From: Atherinomorus stipes | Lineage: Eukaryota > Chordata > Actinopteri > Atheriniformes > Atherinidae | Assembly (NCBI GenBank): GCA_023101725.1 | Contig: JALJCO010000034.1 | Coordinates: forward strand, 62,001-126,000 | Length of the DNA stretch: 64,000 nucleotides | Direction: 5' to 3' | In this document: positions 54,755-64,000 of the stretch, piece by piece | How the letters are laid out: each line of letters opens with the position of its first letter | Numbering within the stretch: position 1 is the stretch's first letter | Translations under genes and position numbers: made by a program | Notes under the pieces: model-generated | What the model saw: the letters and a program-made list of their open reading frames with translations, nothing else | The model's database searches: none | Told to the model about the DNA's origin: nothing

Positions 54755-55245
54755 GGACAAAGGTTGGCACGCCCAACTTTTACACTGGAGTCTGTCAATC
54801 AAATCGTGCCAGTGTCTTCCTATTTACCCTGCCACCCTAATCTATTATTAAGTCAAATACTTAACAATACTCCACAATTAAAGCTGCTCACGTACAGAGA
54901 TGGGAATTGTGGCGTCAACAAGTCATCTCCATGCCATGTTTCTGTTCATCCCACCCACTGAATGAGGTGAGTCCAATCAGCACAGTTGAATTCATTGTGC
55001 AGATTGGACTCATCTGGTTCAGTGGCTGAGCAGAACAAATACATGACATAGAGGTGACTTGTTAACTCCACAATTTCTGTCTTTGCTCACACAGGTATGT
55101 GTTACCAAACAGAGCACTGGAGCAGCTGGGAATAAGAGCTGGGACACTGTGGTGGAAAGAAACTTAGACTCATACTTTCCTCTCAGTGTGTTGCTGCTTT
55201 CACGCCCGCAGGCCTTGATTGACATGACTATGCAGAAGCAAATAC
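54755..55245. mobile_element. Large imperfect palindrome (foldback MITE)
   Basis: The inner arms 54893-54990 and 54996-55082 are inverted complements with almost no loop: gaattgtggcgtcaacaagt pairs with acttgttaactccacaattt, and gtgagtccaatcagcaca pairs with tgtgcagattggactcat. Weaker inverted similarity (ctgtcaatcaa / ttgattgaca) extends outward. No gene is seen. Confidence 0.65.
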
Positions 55246-55829
55246 GACAAATCCCAGTTCAATCAGGGGTTCGGAGATTTGTGTTCAGTATGTTGGTGGA
55301 CCAGCTGTCACAGAAATAAACTGCAAGGCCGCAACATGGGCTGGGAATGGCCCATGGGCCTTGAGTTTGACATGTGCTGTAGGGTGTATTTCAACATCTG
55401 ACTCATGGCTGATGAGCGTAAAATGGGTCTCCTTTTCATGTGTGACATTCCTGCGTTTCAGCAGGAATCCTGGACCAGATATCCAAGCAGTGCTGTGAAG
55501 GCTGCATGTGGTTGCTGATGGAAAGCCATTACCAGCTGGATCAAACTTTGTGGGACCTTGCTGTATCTGAGATGACACTTCCTCTGCACATGCTCATTCA
55601 TGTGTGAAAAGAACTACCTGCTATCATTACAGATGTACCCCAGTACAGCTTTGCTGTCAGTCTACAAGATGCCAGATGATTTTGAAGTGTTAATGTAAAG
55701 TTCTTGTGAAAACTTTACAGCCATTTCCAAAAAAACACAAGTACTTTAACACAGAGTTTGAGTCTGAGAAGAGTTGGCTGTGGTGTAAGAGTAAATTTCA
55801 GCCTTACCTCGGATATAATCACTCTTATA

Positions 55830-57091
55830 CACTGCCTGGCCAAAAAAAAAAGTTGCCACCTGGATTTAACTAAGCAAATAGGTACGAGCCTCCTATTGGA
55901 TAATTACTGCATGGACTATTATCTTTCAGCTGGCAACAAGTTATTTTACCCCAACTGGTGCAATGACTTGCTTCTTATTTCCTAAACAACCATGTGGAAA
56001 GACACATCCCGTGGTCGTGGAAAAGATGTTAGTCTGTTTGAGAAGGGTCAAATCATTGGCATGCATCAAGCAGAGAAAACATCTAAAGAGATTGCAGAAA
56101 CTACTAAAATTGGGTTAAGAACTGTCCAACGCATTTTTAAAAACTGGAAGGATATTGGGGACCCATCATCTTCAAGGAACAAATGTGGCCGGAAAAAAAT
56201 CCTGAATGATCGTGATCGGCGATCACTTAAACATGTGATGAGATCAAATCGAAGAAAAACAACAGCAGAACTCAGGGCTATGTTTAATACTGAAAGTTAG
56301 AGTATTTCCACACGCACAATGCGAAGGGAACTCAAGGGATTGGGACTGAACAGCTGTGTAGCCATAAGAAAACCACTAATCAGTGAGGCTAACCGGAAAA
56401 AAAGGCTTCAATTTGCTAGGGAGCATAAAGATTGGACTGTGGAGCAATGAAAGGTCACGTGGTCTGATGAGTCCAGATTTACCCTGTTCCAGAGTGATGG
56501 GCGAATCAGGGTAAGAAGAGAGGCAGGTGAAGTGATGCACCCATCATGCCTAGTGCTACTGTACAAGCCTGTGGGGGCGGTGTGATGATCTGGGGTTGCT
56601 GCAGTTGGTCAGGTCCAGGTTCAGCAACAGTATGAGCTCAAAGAATGAGGTCAACTGATACCTGAATATACTGAATGAGCAGGTTATTCCATCAATGGAC
56701 TTTTTCTTCCCTGATGGCACAGGCATATTAAAAGATGACAATGCCAGGATTCATTGGGCTCAAATTGTGAAAGACTGGTTCAGGGAGCATGACACATCAT
56801 TTTCACTCATGGATTGGCCACCACAGAGTCCAGACCTCAACCCCATTGAGAATCTTTGGGATGTGCTAGAGAGGGCTTTGCGCAGCGGTCAGACTCTACC
56901 ATCATCAATGCAAGATCTTGGTGAAAAATTAATGCAACACTGGATGGAAATAAATCTTTTGACATTGCAGAAGCTTATCGAAACAATTCCACAGTGAATG
57001 CGTGCCGTAATCAAAGCTAAAGGCGGTCCAACAAAGTATTAGAGTGAATGACCTTTTCTTTTGGTGGCGACTTTTTTTTGGCCGGGCAGTG
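55830..57091 (+). mobile_element. Full-length Tc1/mariner transposon, inactive
   Basis: Terminal repeats cactgcctggccaaaaaaaa (left) and the inverted right cactgcccggccaaaaaaaa lie between TA dinucleotides at 55828-55829 and 57092-57093. It is 1,262 bp long, the size of a complete element. Inside is one transposase gene with several lesions. Confidence 0.95.
55992..56997 (+). pseudogene. Tc1-like transposase, full length but broken
   Basis: The start is ATG 55992. The N-terminal paired-like domain is intact (FEKGQIIGMHQAEKTSKEIA, TTKIGLRTVQRIFKNWKD, to a TAG at 56298-56300). After it the reading continues with stops (for example TGA 56448) through WSDESRFTLFQSDGR (first catalytic D), then an open end 56695-56997. 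That end has [10 protein letters not shown] (second D) and [18 protein letters not shown] (third, E). The DD34E triad is therefore retained in pieces. A frame shift lies between 56520 and 56695. It is not translatable as one protein. Confidence 0.92.
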
Positions 57092-57093
57092 TA

Positions 57094-57917
57094 GGTGACC
57101 TCATTGTGAAAAGTATGTTTGACAGTGGTCAGACATTCACACACTGAACTCAGTATACTTGACATATGAAAAATGAGATGAGAGGGAATATTGCAGTTTT
57201 CCTTTTTTAAATGGTTCATTTCTTGAGAGAAGAGATTATCCCACTGAGGGTGATTGTTTGAAAGCTGCTTGAGAATAAATATTTCATTGTCACTATGGCA
57301 CTGGTGACAATGCCGTAGGCTCAGAAAAGATTTAAGGGCATCATCAACATCAAAATCCTCACTGCCACACCACCTTCATGAGTCCTTTGCTATTTTTCTT
57401 TGTCCAAAAGTTGTCACAGCTGGAGAAGGTTGGTTACTGAGGTACTGAGGTCATGGGGTAGTCAGCCATGTCTGTTCGTACCAGAGAAAAGCCACAAAAG
57501 CCACCTACCTTTCCTACAATGCAGGAAACTGTTGTGATTGCTACAAATGTTGGCAACAATATTACCTCCATGGTGGAGGTCAAACAAACGGACAAACAAA
57601 GAAACAAACAAAGACGAATAAGCAAGGTTGTCCTTGAAAGTTGAAACTCAATCACTCAAAGTATTTTTATCAAAATGTGAAAGTTTAAATGGGAAAGATC
57701 ACAATTTTTTTTTTATTACAGCCAAATCTCAAAATGTACCCATAATTCTGAAATGACCAACTGAAATGTTTTCTGTGTTGCTTCTGTCCAACGCAACTTC
57801 TCTCTGAGATAATGCCAAATTTAGATAATTTCATTCAACTATAAACTATTTAGCAGCTTTGCACCTCTTACATTAACAACTAACGCTGACATCGTGGGCT
57901 CTGCTATGTTCAACAGA
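57094..57917. other. Unassigned sequence
   Basis: No element or exon is supported. A tggacaaacaaagaaacaaa low-complexity patch lies near 57585-57612. Confidence 0.4.
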
Positions 57918-58085
57918 GGTCCGTTTCATGAAGCAGGTTTAACAAACTCTGAGTGAACTCAGAGTCGATCTGCTCTGAGTTAGGAAACTCTGAGTTTTTG
58001 GGTTTAGAACAGCTGATCTGAGTTGGTTTAATCAACTCAGGTTAGTTCAACTCGGGGTTTTACACATGCACCACAAGGATAATAA
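57918..58085. repeat. DNA-transposon-like repeat (ggtccgtttcatgaagcagg)
   Basis: This has a head with internal inverted words (actctgagtgaactcagagt, 57952-57971; gagttggtttaatcaactca) and repeated ctctgagtt units. The same head starts at 48758. I recognise it as the end of a common fish DNA element; the other end was not found. Confidence 0.5.
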
Positions 58086-58439
58086 GACAGCATCAATGGA
58101 GCCTCGATTCAAAAAGTCACCATAGCAACTTGGAAGTGAGGGCGAGGCTGTGTATGCCATTGAATGGAAGTAGAACTTCTAAAGCCTCATATAGTGAGTT
58201 TGAACTGATGCTACAAAAGAAAGAGAGATGACATGGGAAAAAAAATTAAGCTTAAATTCTGCCTTTTACAGTCACAATGAGATTACAGGGTAAAACTGGT
58301 TAAATGGCAGTGTGACAGTCCAGGGTCCTGTAAGTATGATTCCATGTGCTTTTCTGGACTGAAGCCTATTTGGTTGAATGGTTTGCACACCCTCCTCCCA
58401 ACCTGGAAGTTGGTGTTCAAATCCTGCTCTGTGCTGTCA

Positions 58440-58957
58440 CCATGCCCCATTTCCACTATACCTTTTCTGCTCAACTCACCTCACCTCGCTTCGGTTATTG
58501 GGCTTTTCTCCTGGGGGTTTTCCGAGCTGAGGTGATACATTTTCTGTACCTCCTCTGGCGAGGTTCTGAGCGTGCTGAGGCGAGCTATGTCTGACGTCAT
58601 CTCACTGCATGCCACCTATTGGCCAAGGGGTTAGCCAATCAGATGTCAGGGTCAGGGAGTGACATCATTAAATGAGCGACAGTTCACACGCCCTACCAGT
58701 AGATGACGGTAACGCAACTCATTAATTGTTAGTAGCCGCCGGTAAAAACAGAAGAAGAAAAAGTAGGAGATATCATTATTTGTGTAGTTTGATTGATAGG
58801 TGGATTCAGATTCTGCTTATTCTTATGGTTGCTGCCTCTTGGCCAGGACTCCCTAGTAAAAGAGGTTTTTAATCTCAATGGGACTTTTCCTGGTTAAATA
58901 AAGGTTAAATAAATAAACAAAAAGATTCAGATTCGGAAGTCTTTATTGTTAATGTAC

Positions 58958-59026
<69 letters not shown>

Positions 59027-59490
59027 TGAGCTCGTGAGGGAATGATTTCAGATTCGCAACAAGTGGAGAAAAAAAATTATTTCATTTGGCTGAAAAGGGT
59101 TTTGATCCTGGGATCATCAGGTTGTAAGGTGAAATTGCTAACACTGATGCCACATGAATTCTTCCTCAACTTCTGTCAGTGATGGTATCATCCATCCCTC
59201 CTACGTTACTTTTTCCTCATACTTCTTCTTGTTTTTTTCCCTCTGTTGCTGTTTTTACTGGCAGCTACTAACAATTAATGAGGTGCGTTACCGCCACCTA
59301 CTGGTAGGGAGTGTGAACTGTTGCTGCTGTTGTTTACGTTGCACAATCTAGTACGTGGCAGCAGCGTCATTCTTACCCCGCCCACTTGTGGTCAGGGTCA
59401 TGGATTGTAGATGAAAAGCCACCAAGCCAAGTTGAGTTGAGTTGAGTTTAGGTGAGTTGAGCTGAACTGCGCTGGTGGAAAAGGCCCAAT
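58440..59490. mobile_element. Foldback element with LINE tail and GATA tract in its loop
   Basis: Long inverted arms: caactcattaattgttagtag (58718-58737) pairs with its complement near 59260-59280, within arms sharing gttcacac-ccctaccagtag and aaaaacag. The outer arms carry ctcaactcacctcacctcg / aactcaactcaactcaac and pair as ttccac...gtggaa. The loop holds a LINE-type tail (58826-58922, aatgggacttttcctggtta) and a GATA tract (58959-59026). No gene is seen. Confidence 0.7.
58959..59026. repeat. GATA microsatellite
   Basis: About 17 perfect GATA units within the loop of the foldback element. Confidence 0.95.
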
Positions 59491-59654
59491 TGACTTCTTA
59501 TTTATTTAACTTAGGTGTAATACCAGGGGGGAGAAGCATCCTTGTCTGCAGCTTTAAGATGAAAACTATAACTGTTGCATTGCTCAAATGCCCTTCATCT
59601 CCAATGAAAAAAACGCAAGGCAAGAAACAATATCTGCTTTGAGGGGAAAGCAAG

Positions 59655-59745
59655 ACAAGTGTGGCAATATGAGAAAAAATCCCACCTGGGTTTGAACCCC
59701 AGCCTACTAAGTGACAGACACAAACGCTGACCATACAGCCAAAGA
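59655..59745 (-). repeat. Possible SINE head fragment
   Basis: On the - strand, gtatggtcagcgtttgtgtc, then ggctggggttcaaaccccag, resembles a tRNA-like head with a B box (gggttcaaaccc). It has no body or tail, so it is a fragment at best. Confidence 0.3.
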
Positions 59746-60107
59746 CACAGTTGTGAGATCACAAAAGGGCAAATCTAAAGCTAGTCTGGCTAACGTTACG
59801 AACAAGTGTGTAACCTGTACATTTGAGTTTTCTTCTCCGAATCCTTTCGTTCTCCGGAGGTTGCTGTTGTTGTTTGATTTGTAATGACATGCAGCTCTCT
59901 AACCCTTTTTTCTGGCCCTTCCTCAGCAAGTCAGCATCTGGCGTCCCTCACTCTGAAGGGGTAGATTCATACCCCCTAACCCTTGTTATGGCCACTACCC
60001 CTACATGCAAAGAGGAACTGGGACAGCACCATCTTCACGGAAATGCACGAAATTTAGGGGTCAGGCTAAAAAGTAGGGCTATATGTGTGTACTGGGACGC
60101 ACCCTTG

Positions 60108-60930
60108 GTCTCATCAGATCAGAGAACCTTCATGTGTTTTTTGGTAAACTCCATGCGGGCTTTCATATGTCTGCACTGAGAGGCTTCCATCGGGCCACTC
60201 TGCCATAAAGCCCGACTGGTGGAGGCTGCAGTGATAGTTGACTTTGTGGGACTTTCTCCATCTCCCTACTGCATCTCTGGAGCTCAGCCACAGTGATCTT
60301 TGGCTTCTTCTTTATCTCTCACCAAGGCTCTTCTCCCACCATTGCTCTGTTTAGCTGGACGGCCGGGTCTAGGAAGAGTTCTGGTCGTCCCAAACTTCTT
60401 CCATTAAAGGACTATGGAGGCCACCGTGCTCTTAGGAACCTTTAGTGCTGCAGAAATTCTTTTGTAACCTTGTCCAGATCTGAGCCTCGCCACAATTCTG
60501 TCTCTTAGCTCCTTGGACAGTTCCTTCCACCTCATGGTTCTCATTTGCTCTGACATGCACTGTGAGCTATAAGGACTTATATACTGTAGACAGGTGTGTA
60601 CCTTTCCTAATCAAGTCCAATCAGTTTAATTAAACACAGCTGGACTTCAATGAAGGAGTAGAACCATCTCAAGGAGGATAAAAAGAAATGGACAGCATAT
60701 GAGTTAAAAAATTAGCATCACTGCAAAGGGTCTGAATACTTTTTACCATGCAATATTTCATGTTTTTTTTTTTTTTATAAATTTGCAAAAATTTCTACAT
60801 TTCTGTTTTTTTGATGGGTTGCTGAGTGTACATTAAAGAGAAATAAAATGAACTTTTCTATTTTAGCAAATGGCTGCAATGAAGCAGAGTAAAAGTTTAA
60901 AGGGGTCTGAGTACTTTCCATGCCCATTGT
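60108..60930 (-). mobile_element. Tc1/mariner transposon, 5' half only
   Basis: The right end (aaaggggtctgagtactttc, then catgcccattgt) is the outer terminus of a fish Tc1 family. On the - strand the transposase N-terminus follows: ATG near 60542, SKELRDRIVARLRSGQGY, KRISAALKVPKSTVASIV, then FGTTRTLPRPGRPAK. A stop follows the first helix-turn-helix region and others lie beyond. The catalytic half is missing; the copy stops at about 60108. Internal inverted words aaagggtctgaatac flank the 5' arm. Confidence 0.85.
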
Positions 60931-61140
60931 TGTTACAAGTTTTCATCTGAAAACCCTTTGTTTGAAGGAGTATACTGTATACCCCTACCCCTCTGTCCTA
61001 ACAGGATTGAGACATCCCTACTCCTACATGTGAACATGCAGAATGGAGGGGAAGGGGTAAAAGGGAGAGGTGAGATTGGGCCGAAGCATTTTATAGAAAT
61101 AGTGATCTGTGAATGTTTTTTTAAATAGGTCTCACATAAG
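60931..61140. other. Unassigned sequence
   Basis: Nothing recognisable apart from a short tatactgtata palindrome near 60971-60980. Confidence 0.4.
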
Positions 61141-61432
61141 CCGCTTTCAGACTTGCATTGCGGAACATGAGCGGTAAAGTCCATCCGCTCTTAAAACAGA
61201 CTTGTCTTTTCAAACATGCCGCTTCCTTGTGGACTTGTGTGCTTTCAGACATCAGGAAATGTTGCGGAAAAGTCAGCACAGGCCCACTGTCCCTTCAACT
61301 CTGTCCGGAACATTTTCTTGTGCGTTCAGCCAAAACAATGTGCTGCAACATTTCCGCTCTTATGGAGTCCAGCTGGTACATGTCTGCTACATCTCTGAGG
61401 TAAAAGACCGGAATGCATGTCTGAAAGCAACC
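61141..61432. mobile_element. Inverted-repeat MITE (gctttcagacttgcatt ends)
   Basis: The left end ccgctttcagacttgcattg and the inverted right end ttgctttcagacatgcattc pair over about 20 bp. The 292-bp interior has no coding signature. Confidence 0.6.
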
Positions 61433-62231
61433 GTTAGAAAAACAGAGTCCCCAATATTATCGCTTTCCAGCGCAGGTCTATACGTGGAACTGAATCGATA
61501 ACAAATCAATCAGATTTAATCAAAATCAAACAGAATTAGGCTGTTTTCAATCGAATTGCATTGATTCAGGAAGCTAGTGGTTATACCCTGCCCTACTCAT
61601 TACTTGTATCAGGAGACCTCCTGTTACTGGGGCCAAGAACATCCACTCTGGTCCTATGGCTGATGTGTTTGACAAGTCATGGCAGCAGATGCTTCATTGG
61701 ACTGCTCAGGTTTAGGGTGGTAGTGATGTGGATGGGCAGAACTGGGAATGAATGAATCAGATGGACAGCTCAGGTTGAACCACTGGTGGATAATGTGGAT
61801 ATTTATTCAGATACGAAAGAAAAATGTCAGTCGTTCTTAGGAAATAGTGACTGAAATTGGAGGCAGGCAGAAAAGAGAAATTTTATGGATGTTCTGAGAG
61901 TTAAGAGGCAAGGAAGATTAAAAACTGATGTCCCAAAGAACAGCAGGCGTTTTGCTGACCCTCATAACTGGAGAAACTCATCTCTAAATGTTTCCAGAAA
62001 TTAATGACTACAGTTGTCTGTAATTTCTCAGACGATCTCAGTCACAAAAAATGTTTTTTTTCCTTATTTTCACACATTTTAAGTTATCTGCTGTCCTCTC
62101 ACGTCATCTTCTTTTGTTTCCATGTCACTGCAGATAAACATTGCTGCCATGCTAGGACCACTAAATGTAAGCAGAGTAGACAGGAGGAAAATCAAAGGTG
62201 ATAGCAAGATGCACACATCTTTCTCTCGCAG
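61433..62231. other. Unassigned sequence ending at a strong acceptor
   Basis: No element is supported. A possible 33-bp microexon (62134-62166, between tcactgcag and gtaagc) is noted but not claimed. The end, acatctttctctcgcag (to 62231), is a good acceptor. Confidence 0.35.
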
Positions 62232-62311
62232 CCTGCTTCCAAACCTGAACCGACAGCCGTAGTTTGTCACCTACACAAAGACACCATTTCATCCCAACAC
62301 TGCACACACAG
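62232..62311 (+). other. Candidate host coding exon, 80 bp
   Basis: A strong acceptor (acatctttctctcgcag) and donor (cacag|gtaagac at 62312) bound a segment open in only one of three frames: PASKPEPTAVVCHLHKDTIS, then SQHCTH. It begins at a codon boundary, matching the end phase of the candidate at 52878-52941. The cysteine/histidine spacing is suggestive but no known domain is recognised. Confidence 0.4.
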
Positions 62312-63399
62312 GTAAGACCTTCAACACAAATCAACTGTCTCATCTGCTCTGGACTGTCTTACTCGCAGAAACAATGAAATTGGCCAAAGCAGAGAGAAAG
62401 AGAAGAAAGAAAAACACTAATTGGAATAGCCTACATATACAGCCCAAGGGCTCACTGCTCGGTAGTGACGGTACACGCAGTTCCTTTTATTAACTCCAGT
62501 TTGAATGAATTGCTCACCAAAGAGAACTGGGTTTTTGAGTCAGTCACGCAGAATGAACAGAAATTCATACATCAGCACACCTGCTCCCAGTTCCAATAGA
62601 TTTACACCATGAAGCTAAAACCACTGATCTGAAACAAGAAAATAATCTGTTTCTTTCTGGAGGAAAGAGTTAAAGATCAACAATTCTCGCAGGGAATTAT
62701 CTATCTTTTCCCTCTCTGACAATATAAAAATAAATACCAATGAAACCAAGCAATATCACAATGAATGATACTTCAACAAGTGCAACATTAGAATAAAATA
62801 ACTGTGCTATATAGTTATGCAAGTGTAAATTTCCTTTTTATAAATGAAGCCCATTGATAAACAAATGCACATTAACCGTCATTAGGACGTTTATTCTGCT
62901 TTCCTTTTGCTGCTTGGCGTCTGTTGACTCACCAACGTCATGGGCCATTGCAGCAGAAGTAGCAACAGTAGCAAGAACTTTGGTAATTTAAGGCATTTTG
63001 ATGTTGTATGCATGCCTGTTGTTCCTCCTCTGATGTTCAGACACCAGCTGTATGTTGGGCTATGATTTTTAATCCATAGCTGTTTAATTATTAATGCTAT
63101 TTCTCTCTTTGGTTTTTGTTACACATGCTGCTCATTGGTATGTGACGGGTTGCAATGATGCTGAGACCAGACTTTACCCTGTGGTACTATTTGTCATACT
63201 CTCAATCCTTCACCTAACAGCGGCCGCCATGTTGAATATTTTGTCACTGAAGCTGGAGTTGTACTTGCGTCCAGCTGTGTAGCTGACACAGATGAAATAT
63301 GCGTATATACTCCAGCATAGGGTAATGGCGTTGTGTTGCAGTTTCTTTTCTGGATCAGCATAGCAATAGGGAGAGGGACCCAACTGCAGTCACAATACG
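62312..63399. other. Unassigned sequence
   Basis: No element ends or coding motifs are seen. It would be intronic if the exon candidate at 62232 is real. Confidence 0.4.
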
Positions 63400-63402
63400 T
63401 CG

Positions 63403-63608
63403 CCATATATCCAATCGACCCCAGAAGTCCCAAGCGGAAGTTTGTTCTTCATGTAACTCACTAAAATCTAACCCTAACCCTGACCCTCCCCTAACCCTAA
63501 CCACCGGACTACACCACATGCATCTGGGTTGCAAGCCGCTGATAGTTTCTCTTGGCGTGTTTAACAAACTTCCGCTTGAGACTTCTGGTATGGATTGAAT
63601 GTATGGGG
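63403..63608. repeat. Palindromic repeat enclosing telomere-like hexamers
   Basis: Arms of about 45 bp pair: ccagaagtcccaagcggaag and tttgtt (63421-63446) with aacaaacttccgcttgagac (63563-63582). Between them, 63473-63502 contains ccctaa and ccctga units (ctaaccctaaccctgaccct). Confidence 0.65.
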
Positions 63609-64000
63609 GCACTCTTGTCAGCCATTGTAACTGCAGGAAGGTACTCTTGGCAATAGGACTGGTATCAATGACTGTTTTTTTATCACAAACACAAAACTAC
63701 AAGATAAAACAATGAAGTATTTTATATATTATAATTTCTCACCTTGGTCTGGCATAACCTTCACTGGAAGCAAAAGTCTGTTTGTAAAAATGATTCCGTC
63801 TTGTAGAACTGTCAATACAGAGACAGACATAGTTTTGAAAAAGTTTTAAACGTAGGAATTTGCCAAAGCATTCTTGTTATTTGTTCGCTTTAAACAGGCT
63901 GTGGTCGACTTCCATGGATAGTACGCTTCATTTAGTGCAGTGTGAACACTGACCACATTATGGGATGCACCAAAGAAGTGGACTCTGGTCCATTGGAAAG
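63609..64000. other. Unassigned sequence at the window end
   Basis: Nothing recognised. Confidence 0.4.

Noticed and set aside
62134..62166. Possible 33-bp microexon between tcactgcag and gtaagc
   Set aside because: It lies 65 bp before a better exon candidate, leaving a very short intron, and the peptide is featureless.

Overview
The window looks like a stretch of teleost fish genome, made almost entirely of transposable-element (TE) debris. The evidence is several Tc1/mariner copies, PIF/Harbinger, many hAT-type elements with 8-bp target duplications, L2-type and other LINE pieces, a tRNA-derived SINE present three times, GATA microsatellites and a gammaretrovirus-like endogenous retrovirus (ERV). 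There are no bacterial-style operons and no complete host gene. A few short, well-spliced candidate exons on the + strand suggest that the window may be intronic to a large host gene, which I could not identify.

Layout. 1-4.5 kb: mostly unassigned, with a 0.7 kb AT-rich repeat tract and a broken SWIM-like coding remnant. 4.5-9.3 kb: a Russian doll, in which a hAT element with a perfect 8-bp target duplication contains an L2-type LINE, which contains a two-gene PIF/Harbinger transposon. 10.7-20.5 kb: a run of non-autonomous DNA transposons (hAT-like, TA-flanked, TTAA-flanked), one SINE and dispersed repeats. 21.5 kb: a long GATA tract. 23.7-25.1 kb: a decayed Tc1 element. 25.8-27.5 kb: a decayed Harbinger-like element. 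28.9-33.1 kb: three hAT elements in a row, each with near-perfect 8-bp duplications, the last carrying a nested TTA-flanked element. 33.7-42.4 kb: the ERV on the - strand, inserted in a LINE with a 5-bp duplication. 47.5-54.3 kb: two copies of a foldback element family, a G/T-skewed tract of doubtful sequence quality, another hAT, SINEs and a hAT transposase tail. 55.8-57.1 kb: a full-length dead Tc1 element. 58.4-63.6 kb: foldback elements, half a Tc1 element, and a palindrome enclosing short telomere-like repeats.

The ERV is the outstanding unit. Its two 332-bp LTRs read as identical, it has a tRNA-His-type primer-binding site and a polypurine tract, gag and env are uninterrupted, and pol is complete in domains but split by one stop codon and two frame shifts beside homopolymer runs. 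Identical LTRs point to a very recent insertion, so some breaks may be sequencing errors. Its envelope is gamma-type (CXXC, CX6CC, immunosuppressive-type segment), but I see no ordinary hydrophobic fusion peptide after the furin-like site.
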